From NCBI GenBank assembly GCA_033439295.1, contig JAVTLE010000015.1:1922001-1986000 (forward strand): DNA of 64,000 nucleotides, given 5' to 3'. Position 1 is the first letter of the stretch, and each line of letters opens with the position of its first letter. The translations under genes and the position numbers were made by a program. This DNA is from Deuterostichococcus epilithicus. Its lineage: Eukaryota; Chlorophyta; Trebouxiophyceae; Prasiolales; Stichococcaceae. Below, piece after piece: positions 17,881 to 29,630 of this stretch. A model generated the notes under the pieces. That model saw nothing but the letters and a program-made list of their open reading frames with translations. It ran no database searches and was not told the DNA's origin.

Positions 17881-18260
17881 CCGAATGGCCGACTTTGCGA
17901 TGACTGCTTGAAGACAGGTAGCAACATGCAGCGGGATGGTTCTGTGGCCATTCACTTAGACCTCCCTCCATCTGGAGCGCAAGGGAAATGCACCATCAAG
18001 GTCATACAATTTTTCGAGACCACGTCACGGGTTACCAAATTCGGCATGCCTTAGAATTTACCCAATTTTCGCGCATCTGCTGTGCTGTTCTGCAGAAGGC
18101 GAACGCTTATTGATCAGCGTTACGAAATTGGATAACAGCTTGCGCACCATTAACGCCCCGACATACTGCACTGGTGGCAACCTCGCACCTGCACTTGAAC
18201 TTTAGCTCGCAGACTGTTATGATGGGCTGCTGCTGAGCATGCCAGCGACTGATAAAGATC

Positions 18261-21200
18261 ATGGAATCCAACATGGTTGGGAAGCTGCCCTCTGTGGACT
18301 CCCTGCTAGGGCTTTCCAGTCTGGATGGTGGTGGAGACCCGTTTCCTCTCGATAGCAGCACCGATGAGCCGTTTCTGAGCGCCCTGGTAGACGGCTGGCC
18401 GGAGCTTCAGCATGAGCAGGTGCGCTGCTGCTGCATGATGTGCACGGCTCTGTTTGTCAGTGCTGCCACATGCCGGTGCGCGCAGTCAGGAAATGCATCG
18501 CGAGACTGCAATGATTTCATGTGACGCTCACCGGCTCCGCACGTCAGGTGGCGGCCGCAGCGAGCAGGGCGCTGGAGTCGCCGCTGCAGCAGGATGCACT
18601 CTTTGCGCCGAGCGGACCGACCAGCTCGGCGCCGTCAATGGCGCAGCTACAACGCGAGCACGAGGAGCAGTACCGGTATCAGCAGCAGCAACAACAGCAG
18701 CAGGTGACAAACCATTGTATTGTTGATTTCTCAGCAATGTGGCCTCGGTCGTGCGCGCCAACTCGTCCGTGCGTGCTTCAGCTGTTCTGCACTCTCCATC
18801 GAGATGCTACTGCTGCTTTCCGTGCCATGGAGCTCTCGTCTTCGTTTCCATCAAGGATTGTTGCCGTCCGTGACCTCACTGTCCGCTCGCCTGCCCTGCA
18901 GTACAACTGGGCGCAGCAGCAGTTGCAGCCGCAGCAGCTCGCCGACCTGGACATGCACGGAGGGCAGCAGCACCACATTCACGAAGGGCAGCAGCACCAC
19001 ATGCACTTGGGCGGGTATCAGCAGCCGGGCCTGCCGCCGCAGCTGCCGTACGGCGGCGGCGGCTACCACGACGGGTCGCTGCAGCCGCCCCTGACGTCGC
19101 TGCAATCGCTGCCGCAGTACATGCCAATGGCAGCTGCAGACGTGCCGCTCAACTTTCCCGGTCTGCCGCTGGCAGACCTCAGCAGCGTCGGCACGGCCAG
19201 CAGCATGGGCGGCAGCGGCGGCGGCGGCGTGCCGAGCTTCGGCAGCACCATGCCTGCCTACAACACCAGCGGCAGCGACCCTGCTTACGGCAGCGGCGGC
19301 GGCGGCGGCAGCGACCCGCTGCGAGTCCCCAGCCGCGCCAGCCGCGACCGGGTCTCCAGCGGCAGCTCCGGCAACATCGACCTCGCCGGCTCCGGCAGCT
19401 GGGGCAGCCACAGCGGCGCCGCCACCGGCGCTGGCGGGGCAGCTGCACCGCAAGCTGGCACCGGCGACGCAGGCCCCGCCGCCGCCCGCGTTGGCAGCGG
19501 CGGCGGTGCGGACGAGGGCGGCTCCCTGGCCGCACTGCACGTGGAGGACAAGATCGCCAAGATCAAAGAGAAGAACAGGCGGGCTCTCAACCTTGATGCG
19601 GCGTCTCTGAGCACCGTCAGGCGCTGCACGCAAGTGCTCGTGCATCGCGCTGTCTGCACAGGTTCCTGATTCGTCATTGGATATGCCGGGCAGCTTCTGC
19701 GCTCTGTAGCCCTTGGTGCCCCCGTAGCCGCCTTTGAATGACCAATCGCCAGGTGAGCGTGTGCCTGCGCAGGCGGGCGCAGCAACGGTTCCGGGAACGG
19801 CAGCGCGCCAAGCTCGCGGAGTCGCAGGAGCGGTCCCAGGCGCTGCGCGCCTCCATCACGCAGCTGCGCATCGAACACGAGCTGCTGGTGGTCCGCAACT
19901 GCATGCTTGAGAAGTTCAAGAGCGTGCGGCAGGCGGAGGAGCGAGAGGCTGACGTGCTGGCGCAGCGACTGCTCGAGGCGCCGCCCGGGGACGGCGCCGC
20001 TGCCGGCACGCCCCTCGGCACTGCTCAGGTGGGCCCTGAAAAGCATCTTGACGCTCTGGCGCAGCGCCTGCTCGAGGCGCTGCCTGGTGACGGCCGCGTA
20101 GCCGCCGGCATGCCCGTTGCTGCCGAGCAGGTGAGTCACATGTTTCAGAACGCGCTGGATTGGGAGCTGTAGCGGGAGAGACCTCAACAGCATGGACCTG
20201 GACGATCAGCAGCCCTCTGGATCAAAGGGCTCCACCGGTTGCGAAAGCGACGCACACGTTGTCACACGGGGTGACTGTCCCTGGCGAGCACGCCGTCTGG
20301 ATCCGATCTGGTGACGGAGTGGCCAGGCCACTGACGACACGACAGCCATGTCTGCAGCAGGCTGAGGCAGCATCAGCCGGCGGCGGCGGCGCAGCAGGCG
20401 GGTGGGGCGCCCCAGCCAGCGGCGCCCAGCGCGAGGGCATGGACGCGCCGCAGGTGGATGGCGCCGCGCTGGTGCTGACCATCCGTGACGGGCAGCACGT
20501 GACGCTGACCACGGAGCAGATCAAGAAGATGCCCTGGCAGCAGCATGCCAAGATATGGAAGGTGTGCCGGGAGCTCTCGGACGGCGCCTGCCTGTTCTGC
20601 TGAGCTGGAAAGAGACTCGCCAGACGCCTGGCCCGACATCAGCAGCGATGTTGCCGGGGCTCGGCAGGGGCCCTCGCAGTGCCAGGACCCCGAGCGGCTC
20701 AGCTCTGCAGATGCCTGCAATGCGGTGCACGAGCTCGTCCCTCACACGAGTTGGCAGCGACGGGGTCGATGTGGGGAGGGGAGAGGGGATGTTACGCATA
20801 GAGGGCGCACGAGCCAGCTTCCACAGCTGGCCGCATTTCTGACAGCAAGAGGGTCGGTCCCCTCGCTGCCGGTGCTGGCAGGACCATACCCAACCCGGAG
20901 ATGTGTGCAGACTTGCAGTCAGACTCTACAAGATGCGCAACAAGCTGTCTGCCCATCCAGGAGTATGTGTGCCGCCTGGCGGAGCTGCTGGTGGAGGCCA
21001 AAAGCGACCCGGGCTCCGAGGCCGGGCAGCGCGCCGCGGTGCTCGTGCGGGAGGCGGTCACGCTGTCTGCCACCATCAGCATCCACAACCCGCGGGGCTA
21101 CCGCACCTGGCACTGCAACACCATGGAGGCGGGCGCGTCCGAGGCGGACCCGCCGACCCGCGACTTCTGGCACGCCATCATGGTGCGGCGGCGCCTCTTC

Positions 21201-22931
21201 CTGCCCCTGGGCACTACCTCGCAGCTTCCGTCGCATCAGGCCCCCCTGCGCTCTGCCTGCACTGCCCGCATCGCCGCCGAGGCGGACCTCGCCACTCGCG
21301 GCTTCGGGCGTGCCATCACGGTGCGGCGGCGCGCCCTGCGCATGCCCAGCCCAAACCTCCTGCGAAATAGCGGCCTACCCTTCCGCCCTGCCCACAGCAC
21401 TTGGAAGCGCTGCGGCTGCAAGCGAGCTGGCATCTGCACAGGGCGCCCGCAGGCGCATGAGCCATGGCGCCTGCTCTGCCGTCACACCATCTGATCCATC
21501 CAGCCACCTGGCACTGAACACCTACCCAGCACTCCAGCACTCCAGCTCAGTCATCTGTCTCGTCGTGCTCACGGCGGAAGTCCAGATCCGGGTTGGGAGT
21601 ATAAACCCACATCGAACGTGATGCAGTCCGCTCCTGTCTCAGTCTGTCACCTCCCGCGCCTGCAGAGAAGCCTCAAGATGCCTGAGGAGCAGCGCAACGG
21701 CATGCGGCAGCTGCGGCGGCTGTACCTGGGCCGCCTGGGCGACGTCCTGCGCAAGCGGCAGGCCATCGCCGGCCACATGCAGCCGCACAGCGCCGCCTTC
21801 GACGGCGGCCGCGAGTCCGTCAAAGACTACCTCAAGGCGCGCAGGACATTTTAGCATCCACAGCCCTGCAAGCTACCTGGGACGCTACGTGTCGCCTAGC
21901 CGGGCAACCCACCTGGGACACCGAGCTTGATAGACCGGGCCTGGCGCCCCGAGGCTGATCCCCTGGCAGCCGGCGGCGCCGCTCGGCGGTGCTCCCGGGG
22001 CCTGCGGCGCCGCAGGCCGCAGCTGGCCGCATGCCGGAACTGCCGCGTCAACGATAGACACTGCTGCGGCATGGTTGGGCGCAAGATTGGGTGCCTGAGA
22101 GTGTCTGCCATTGTCGTTGTGGGGCTTGGCCACTTACCTACGTGTGGACAGGGGGCGCGGCTCCCAAGGCGCTGCATGCTCGGGCAGGCCCGCTGTGCGA
22201 CCATCCCCAGAGCATACTCACGAACCAGCGGCGGGACTTTCTAAACTCCCTGTGCAGGCGGTGGGCATCACGGAGCAGCTGCAGGCCAACCTTGCGGAGG
22301 AGCACAAGCTGCTGCAGGTGCGAGCTTTTTGTGCTCGCCATGGGTCCTGAGCCCACCAGCTTTGAGTGGCCCACTTTTGGCGGCGGCGCAGGCACACCAG
22401 AGCAGCAATGCTCGTCTGTTGCTCGCCTCGTTCTCCTCGTCTGTACGTCCCCTGGCTGCGCTGCGGTCGACTAGCCGCTCATGACAGACCACGTGCAGGA
22501 ACCATACGAGTACTATTTCGTTTCCAATGATCTCATAACTCTAACCTCTGGCCATCACCGCAGATGTTCATGATCAACATCAGCTTCCGAATCGGCAGGC
22601 CGCTGCAGGCCGCCAATGTCATTGTACAGGTGCAAATTCGCTGCCGAAACTTTGAGGCGGTGGTATTCTGGGCTGGCCGTGACCATCATGTCGCATCGCT
22701 TATCACATGCAAGTTGGCCTTTACACAGTGACCGCCCATAATTCGATTTTGCTGTTCCGAACATAGGCCTACCCCTGGCCGCCGGATATGCTCGCGATAA
22801 TCAACTGGTACGCATTTTCACAATATTACACCTCTTGGCCAGATGGTGGTTTCGATTTTGCAATATCTCTCTGGTCAGAATGCAAGTTTGCATTATCAGG
22901 GTGCATTTGCTCAGGATGCAAGTGCTCTTGA
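18261..22931 (+). CDS. bZIP transcription factor with Gln/Gly-rich N-terminus and long helical C-terminus
   Basis: Nuclear DNA-binding protein. Exons: 18261-18419, 18548-18703, 18902-19578, 19773-20028 (or to about 20130), 20361-20561, 20961-21182, one or two around 21400-21840, 22258-22317, 22564-22629, 22767-22931. Residues 1-330 are low complexity: poly-Gln, a His-rich GGQQHHIHEGQQHHMH and Gly/Ser runs. The basic region NRRAQQRFRERQRAK (N-x7-R) is created by joining exons 3 and 4 across a GC-AG intron (19579-19772). It is followed by a leucine-zipper-like helix (ALRASITQLRIEHELLVVRN). The C-terminal exons are helical (MPEEQRNGMRQLRRLYLGRL; GITEQLQANLAEEHKLLQ) and end AYPWPPDMLAIINWY, with a Cys-rich tail. 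Two exon ends are duplicated in tandem, so the exon 4 donor choice is ambiguous. Target genes are unknown. The bZIP call is firm; the 21.2-21.9 kb exons are tentative. Confidence 0.85.
19948..20132 (+). repeat. tandem duplication of exon 4 end with donor, bZIP gene
   Basis: About 82 bases ending in a GT donor (19948-20030; VLAQRLLEAPPGDGAAAGTP) recur at 20050-20132 (ALAQRLLEALPGDGRVAAGMP), in the same reading frame and again ending CAG|GTGAGT. Either donor would give an open frame into exon 5. Confidence 0.85.
21139..21347 (+). repeat. duplication of exon 6 end with donor, bZIP gene
   Basis: The segment at 21139-21206, which ends exon 6 and includes its GTGCGGCGGCGC donor, recurs at 21279-21347 in the downstream intron with roughly 80 percent identity by eye. 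Confidence 0.75.
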
Positions 22932-23854
22932 ACAAGGCCCTTTCTGGTGCAGCCTGGCGGAAGAGGAAGGGGACCCAACGGCGGTCGAGCTGCTGTCAAT
23001 GGGTGTGCCTATTCACTTGCTCCGTCAGACCTGGCCCCCTATGTGGGTGGCCCGTGCAAAAGGGTGGAGACCAACATCTCTTACGCATCACAAGAAGGCG
23101 CAGCTATCTTGCTTGCGCAAGCAAACCATCGAATGGTGCAATCGGCAGCAGGCGCCGGTTGTCAGGGACGCCGCCGATTCCATGGCGGCATCTGATTTCA
23201 TCCTCCTCCTTGTCGTGATGCCCTCTTGGAGGCATCGAACAGTGACGTCGCTTGAGGAGAGAATCCAGCACGGCTCGTGCAAACATGATCTGACTGGCTG
23301 CATGTGGCATCTGATGCCGCCAAGCTATGGCGTGGCATCTGATCTGTGCTCGCATTGACATGCAGGTTACGAGGCAGCAGTGGGCCTCAAGCCCGGGAAC
23401 GAGGTGGCGACATTGGGGTGACGGGGGCAAGTCTAGCACTCTTGCGGCTGCAGGTGGTCACCGCCTGCCTGCGGTGAAGACTGGCGGCACGAACTGTTTT
23501 GATACAAGATCATCCTTCGGACTTTTGTTTTAGCCGCGAATTGAACACCGCGAAGCTTGTCTGAATCACCAAGACAGGTACCGGAAGTCATGCTACTCAG
23601 TTGACCTCCCATGTAATTCAGATCGTTGGAATGGGTGGCTACCACAGCATCGTCGCTGTGACACATCAACGTTGCTGACACACATCAACGACTTGCAATA
23701 CCACCAGCTGCTTATTGTTAGTCTGCCCTTGCCAAAAAGTGGTCAGGGGGACATCTCGCGAGCTACAATGCCGGATCCCCAGTTTGTGCCAGATATATGT
23801 ACGTACATACTTTGCAACGTGCGTCAGGCGGTGTCGCAAGGCTGAGCCGGGAAG
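22932..23854. other. intergenic, no gene seen
   Basis: Convergent gap between the bZIP stop and the end of the first Ala-rich secreted gene. An open frame at 22843-23358 overlaps the bZIP terminal exon and has no recognisable domain. Confidence 0.5.
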
Positions 23855-25002
23855 CTAGCGGCCGCTAGCAGCAGCACCGGCGGCGGCGGCGCCCCCACCT
23901 GAAAGATAACAGAAGCAGGGTGGCAAACTTAGCATCGAGAATTGTAGGTGCATGCTGATGAGCTGCATGCCAGCAAATTTGACAGCGAATCTTCCTTCCA
24001 GCGCCGGAAGACAGATGCTAACAATAGTCGCACCTGAGGCAGCGGCGGCGGCCGCCGCTGCAGCGCCACCTGCTGCAAGCAAACACACATGCACATCTGT
24101 GTGTGTCGCCACGCATCGCCGTAATACGCGCTTGGAAAGGGTCAGCACGACACGTCGGTTGCAGTTCACCACATCAACTTCAAAGGTTCAAGCTCGCCTG
24201 CTGGCGGAGGAGGGCTTGGCGGCGGAGGTGGGGGAGGAGGCGGAGGGAACTGCAAGACCCACGGCAGATGGTCCCTGTCACCTTAAGGTCGGTCAACATA
24301 CAGTGAAGTTCTGACAAGATAAAAGGCATCAATAACTATTGATCCTTCTTGTTTCCTGATTACTTGCACTTTGCAGATTTACCAGAATGAAGGCCTGCTG
24401 GGCAGCGGCGGCAGCAGCGGCGGCTGCTGCCGCACTCGACCCTTGCAGCACCCGACCCTTCACAGCGGCACCCTGCATGGCAATTGTATGGCACAGCGTA
24501 TTACGCAAGCAGGTAGGATTTCTGAGATATTTGACGCCCAAGCAATTGCCGTCGAAAGTAAGTAGCCACCCTTGACAGGAAAAATTGAGCCCTCCCCTCT
24601 CCGGCGGGGCCCACGAGCAGTTATGCAGGTGCGCGCGTGCTCGAGCATACAAAGATTGTATCCAAAAAACGGCACCTTGTTGGCAGAAACGGAGATGTCC
24701 TGCAGCATCATCTTGCGGTTGCCCGCAGTAGCGGCTGCTGCACATGCTCCCGCGGCAACAGAATTCAGTAGCAGCACGCAGCCTTACGCAAACAGCATCC
24801 GATGAATGAGGGCCCCAATCAACTCACGCGCTAGTCGGCATTATTGTGCAAAGCATCCATTATTGCAATCCATCATGCGTTGCTCATCAGCCTTTGCTTT
24901 TCCAGTGGATGTCCAGATTGGCGAAAGAACCTCACCACCGACGTCAGAAACGGCGGCCAACGCCAGCAGCAGCACCACATATGTTGCCACCCCGCGCGCC
25001 AT
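23855..25002 (-). CDS. small secreted Ala/Pro-rich protein, RK-x-LQ motif, ends SGR-stop (paralogue A)
   Basis: Unrecognised family; one of three tandem paralogues. Exon 1 (25002-24936, 67 nt, phase 1) is a signal peptide: MARGVATYVVLLLALAAVS. Exon 2 (24737-24676) reads AATAGNRKMMLQDISVSANK. Probable middle exons are Ala-rich near 24445-24385 (GSSAAAAAAAAA) and Pro-rich near 24250-24190 (FPPPPPPPPPPPSPPPPAG). Then come exon 24072-24034 (AGGAAAAAAAAASG) and terminal exon 23898-23855 (GGGAAAAGAAASGR-stop), both bounded by phase 1 introns. The product should enter the secretory pathway. The Gly-Arg end could be a C-terminal processing or amidation signal (inference). Middle exon limits are uncertain. 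Low-complexity GC-rich sequence could mimic exons, but signal peptide, motif and terminus recur in all three genes. Confidence 0.6.
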
Positions 25003-25813
25003 GAGGCCGGACGTTGACGTCAGGGCTGGCCGCAGGTGGGGCGAATGAGAGTAATTTGGTGTGGATGGGCAGGCCATGTTTTGACCGCCAGGATCCTAGG
25101 ATCCCAGGAACAGGGCACACGCATCACACCTGGCTTCATGTGCTAGGTCACGCTCGTCGGACTGCTCACCGGCTTTCCCTTGGGGTGACATGCCACACAC
25201 CTGCAGCTGCTGAAATTTGCGAGAAGCTTGCAATACTACTTGGCGGACTGGCCCACGGCAAAAGGCGATAGTTCTGACACCTGACTTTCTGACGATGGTG
25301 GCAGGGAGGAGTGCTTTGACCTGATGAGTTCTGCATGTGAATAACAGGAGCAGCATAGAGGAGCACAGGAGAGCGGAGTTCTTGCTCCATGACACAGCCT
25401 TTTGAGCAGAAGCACGGAGGTTTGAATGAGTTTGTATATGTTGCACATCCTCTCTATCTCTGCGTTACTGAAGACTCGCCAGCGGCAAGATGAATCGCAT
25501 GCGCTGTAGCAAGGCTGAGCCGTGACACAAAGCCGATCAAGGTCATCTTGAAGCATGTTGCCACAGATACTATCATATTGGCATGCGCCAAATTCAAATT
25601 CTGCATAATGCAGGGCACCCGATAATATTGCTGCACATATGTCGAGGTGCGCGCTCATCTGGCCACCAATGTACCAAACCAACTGTGGACCGTGGAACAA
25701 ATATTCTCCACCCGAAGTATCGCCCCAGCGGGCGGCAGGCGACATTTACTCAGCTGAGCATTGGCACCCCAGCCCCTGCTTGACATGCCATACATGCTGC
25801 ATCGATCCTGCGG
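25003..25813. other. intergenic, no gene seen
   Basis: Separates paralogues A and C. It is AT-richer than the genes and should contain the promoter of paralogue A. A minus-strand frame (25236-25745) has no signal peptide, motif or composition like its neighbours. Confidence 0.45.
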
Positions 25814-27167
25814 CTAGCGCCGGCCGGCAAATGCAGCCGCAGCAGCACTGCCAGCGGCAGCTGCCGCACCGCCGGCGCCTGCGGGAGAGGAACAAAACCA
25901 GTCGTCAAATGCCGCGAGGCTTGTGCACCCAGCGACAACTTCCAAGACAACAGACAGACAGCATGTCAAACAGGCACCAGAAAAACACGGAAATCTCATA
26001 AGAGCAGCCGGCAAATATGTCCTGCGCAGCTGTCGCTTTCCTGCCACTGCGGCTGCGGTGGTGGGTGGCGGCGGCGGCGGCGGCGGGGGAGAGAGCAGGA
26101 CCACGGCATTGACGATGACTGGCTGGATGACAGGCACCGCCACAGCGGGAGCCACTGCATCGCCAGGGTAGATAGCATGCATTTCGGCCGAGTTGCTGCA
26201 GTGCTTACCCGCTCGGATCTCAGCAATGGATTGAGCAGAAACTTCAGAACTAGATTTGAAACCGTATGCCAATTATTCACACTTTGTGGTAGTCACTGCG
26301 GTGAGATGACTGGATGGAGCCGGACGATACGGTTTTGACTTGACTTGAAGTGAGTGTAGCCGCCAGCACGGCGGGTGCGTGACCCTCTCTAAGAGCCGCC
26401 GGAAAGGCATGCTTACCGACGGGCGGTGGCGGCGGCGGCGGCGGGGGAGGTGGCAACGGCGGCGATGTCTGCAGGATAAATGCCTCTGCGTCACTCGAGG
26501 AAAAAGATTTCACTGACAACACTGCTGATGACGATGGGAGTGGAGCCAAAACTGCATGCGTGCTGGCTCATATCACGTGACTTCGCCTCGCTCATGCTCC
26601 TGTACAGCTTGCTGTATATGTCACGATTGAAACAAGTTTGGACAAACCATCATCTTTATGTTCTGCTTCAACCCTCATCAGCCTGAGTGAGGCTGGAAAG
26701 GTGTAAACATCTCTCTCTCTGTCAGATTTAGGCGAGGCGCATCAAAATTGATGTGCAAGTGCCAGTCAATCTTCCTGCGTTCATTGCTACATTTCAATTA
26801 GCAACTCGCTCACCAGAGGCCCAGCACCTGCCGCTGCTGCCGCCGCAGCCTGCAGCAGCTTCCTGTCAAACGAAGCATCTGCAAAGACCACACATTTCAC
26901 CACCGCAAACAGTTATGCCAGAAGTCTAGCAATGCGATACAGGCTCACGCACGAAACGGAGAATGAACGATCTCATCAGCCCGGCCTCGCTCTGCATGCT
27001 CATCCTACTGGACCTGCGTGCCGCACCCACTGCTAGCTGGCCACTGGCTCATTTCAAAAGGAGCAGTGACTGCAGGCTACAATACGGCTCTTTTCTGGGA
27101 AGTACGACGCACCTGCGCTGCTCGCAGCTAACAGGACGGCCAGGAGGAGTCCGGCCATCATCGTCAT
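25814..27167 (-). CDS. small secreted Ala/Pro-rich protein, DRKLLQ motif, ends AGRR-stop (paralogue C)
   Basis: Exon 1 (27167-27113, phase 1) encodes the signal peptide MTMMAGLLLAVLLAASSAG. Exon 2 (from 26878) reads DASFDRKLLQAAAAAAAG, with alternative donors at 26827 and 26813. A Pro/Ala-rich exon lies near 26468-26415. A further exon near 26175-26055 may read VAPAVAVPVIQPVIVNAVV followed by a Pro run. The terminal exon (about 25880-25814) reads AGGAAAAAGSAAAAAFAGRR then stop. The exon 1, motif and terminal layout matches the neighbours. Internal phase assignments do not all agree, so the middle is provisional. Likely an exported cell-wall or peptide-precursor type protein; function unknown. 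Confidence 0.55.
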
Positions 27168-28025
27168 CCTGGCCGCCAACTTACGCTTACGCCGGGCCGC
27201 CCGCTAGTGCTGAGGCCAACACTTGTTCGAGAAGCAGGGGTAAAAGCACTGACTTAGATCTGTGACCCGTCCCCCATCATAATTCACTGGTTTCTTACAG
27301 GAATAAGGCCAAAATGGCCACCTAGCCAGCCAGCTGGATCAATCAGTCCCAGACTAAGGTCAAATCGCTGGCGGGTTTCACGGCGGAAATGTTGACTAAG
27401 CCTTGCGGCTGGTGGAGAAAGAGAGTGATGAGCAGGGATGAGGTAAGAAATGAACTGATAACGATGGTCTCGTCCATCCTTGTTGCAATAGTGCCCAGGA
27501 GATCGTCATATGCCAGCAGTAGTTGGAAGCGCTGCCTGCCAAACGCAGGCGGCCACCAAAATTGATATCGATTGCCGGCAATTACCATTTCTCTCCATCG
27601 CATCACCGTCCCTGGTTATCCTCAGCCTGATCGTCTTTCAGGGCCTCCTTTCACAGAAGCGGCTAGCTGCTGCCATCCCCTTCGGCAGCTGGCGGCATTG
27701 TTCTTCCTCTTTCTCTCCTTTCGATGCCTTTCTTTTCGGAAAAGGAGAAGGCACCTTCAAACCAAGCTTTTGTGGCTTCTGATCTTGACCACGACCATCC
27801 TTCGTATCATTCCATTGCGTGAATCAATGCTGCAGATTGTTTCGCTCACTGACGTAGTGCTACGACCGATGAGCAATCCTGGTGATTCTGCGGCAGACCA
27901 GATGTTTGCTGCTGCCAGATTCCGCCAACACACCAAGGGTAACATTGCTGCATTCTGCATGGGGTTGGCGCTATGCATCCAACGAAAATCTTGGCTGCCG
28001 CCTCCAACATCCAGCCTTGCAAACC
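27168..28025. other. intergenic, no gene seen
   Basis: Lies between paralogues B and C and should contain the promoter of paralogue C. Open frames here on both strands lack motifs and are interrupted; none is convincing. Confidence 0.45.
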
Positions 28026-29630
28026 TCAGCGGCGGCCGCTCGCGGCACTGGCACCAGCAGCAGACGATCCGCCACCTGCCCGGGCAAGAAGGAGGAGTTG
28101 CACACCAGCGATGATTTGCACACGCTTTGCTTGATGTGCTGACCTGGTCAACCTCCTGGGAGATGATGGCCAGCTGTGCAATTTTCTTTGTGCTCAATTA
28201 GTCAATAAGACTCCACCTGAGGATGACGACGACGCCGCCGCAGCAGCAGCGCCTCCAGCTGCCGGCGGCGGGGGGGACGGTGGTGGGGGCGTGGCGGCGG
28301 AGACGGCGGNGGNGNNGGCNGTGGAGATGGCGGCGGCGGGCTCGGAGAGGGAGGTGGCGGGAATGCTGCGGCAGCGGCGGCAGCGGCGGCAGCGGCGGCA
28401 GCGGAGCTAGAGCCGCCTGGACAAGTGAGCAAACTTGTCCATTTAGCCTCCCGATCTACTTGTCATCATCACCCACTGCCCTGGCCATTCGACGTTATCA
28501 TCATCTGCTGCACAACAGCGCACCTCCACCACCTGATGCAGCTGATGATGACGCAGCGGATGAGCTGCCTGAACCGCCCCCTGACGCAGCCGAGCCGGCA
28601 GCGGCAGCGCCGCCGCCCTTGCCACCGCCGGACGCAGCGGACGCAGCGGCGGCAGCGGCGGCTGGAAAAAAAAGGTCATATGCACAATGTTAAACCTTTT
28701 CCTGTATCGCAAGGGGATATACTCTGGCCTCACCTGTCCCCTTCTCCTGCACACCCTTCCCCTTCTCCTGATCTCAAACTTGGGCATTGCCGGTGTGCAG
28801 TCAGGCGCACCTGATCCTGGGCCAGCTGCAGGGGGTGGGGGGAAGAGCGCAGGCGGAGGTGGCGATGGCGATGGCGGCGGCTGCGATGGCGGCGGCGGGG
28901 GGCTGCTCACCTGCTGCATCATGCAAGGTGCATGTATTGTCAGCACCTGACCCAGCAAACAACTGCTTGCACTGGCGTAATAATCATCGTTAAAAGCAGG
29001 CAAGCGAACGAGCTGCTAGAAAATGCATACCGAAATGCATACTGGATAATGAGGGCGTTTGTCGATATGCGTACCGCTGCTCCCGACGCAGCGGCCGCTG
29101 CGGCAGCTGCTGCCGCACCACCCTGCAGGAGCGGGCATGATTGGAACTATCACTCGGTGAGGCCCCGGCGAATGTCGCAACAGGCTCGGGAAGTGCATGC
29201 AATTGTGCTCATCCAAGGACCCAAGACACTCGAAGTACCTGCAGCAGCTTCCGGTTGCTGCCTGTATCCGCGGCATCTGCAGACAGACAGCCCTTGAGCG
29301 TTGAGCAGACATATATTTGCAGTGTGCAGCCTTTTATTTGGCAACTGCTGAAGAGAATGTTTCTGACCGCGGACGAGACAGGCATAAGAACCAGGATCAA
29401 GGTGAGGACTTGACTCGACGACCGGGTGTGTACCGCGCCATTCAAGTGATGATTTTGAGCGACTGCTTTACTTGTTCGTGAATGTTTGCTGCAGAGGCCA
29501 GAGGAAGGCGGAAAGCAGTGCTGGCGAACAGCGAACGATGCGTGCGGTGGGTCGGGTCCTTACCGCCGGACTGTGTCGCTGCGGCAGCCACCACGCACAG
29601 TGCTACAATGGCATAGGCCACACGCCCCAT
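28026..29630 (-). CDS. small secreted Ala/Gly/Ser-rich protein, NRKLLQ motif, ends SGRR-stop (paralogue B)
   Basis: Exon 1 (29630-29564, 67 nt, the same length as paralogue A's) encodes MGRVAYAIVALCVVAAAATQ. Exon 2 (29261-29239) is only 23 nt and completes GSNRKLLQ. Exon 3 (29122-29075) is GG plus an Ala run plus SGAA. Later exons are Ala/Gly/Ser-rich: about 28665-28520 (ASAASGGGKGGG, SGSSSAASSSAASGGG), 28415 onward (GGSSS plus an Ala run, then Pro-rich and interrupted by N bases) and near 28285-28220 (GGAAAAAASSSSSG). The terminal exon 28075-28026 reads GGGSSAAGASAASGRR then stop. Phase 1 introns dominate, the classic arrangement for exon shuffling or duplication. Unrecognised; predicted secreted. 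Confidence 0.6.

Noticed and set aside
22843-23358. 172-aa plus-strand open frame overlapping the bZIP end
   Set aside because: It starts inside the bZIP terminal exon in another frame and shows no convincing domain. A vague resemblance to sequence flanking retroelement polymerases was too weak to call.
28202-29003. Pro-rich minus-strand frames read as a pherophorin-like protein
   Set aside because: The Pro-rich reading often competes with an Ala/Gly/Ser reading that fits exon boundaries, phase and the paralogues better. Some Pro-rich segments may still be coding, but a pherophorin domain is absent.
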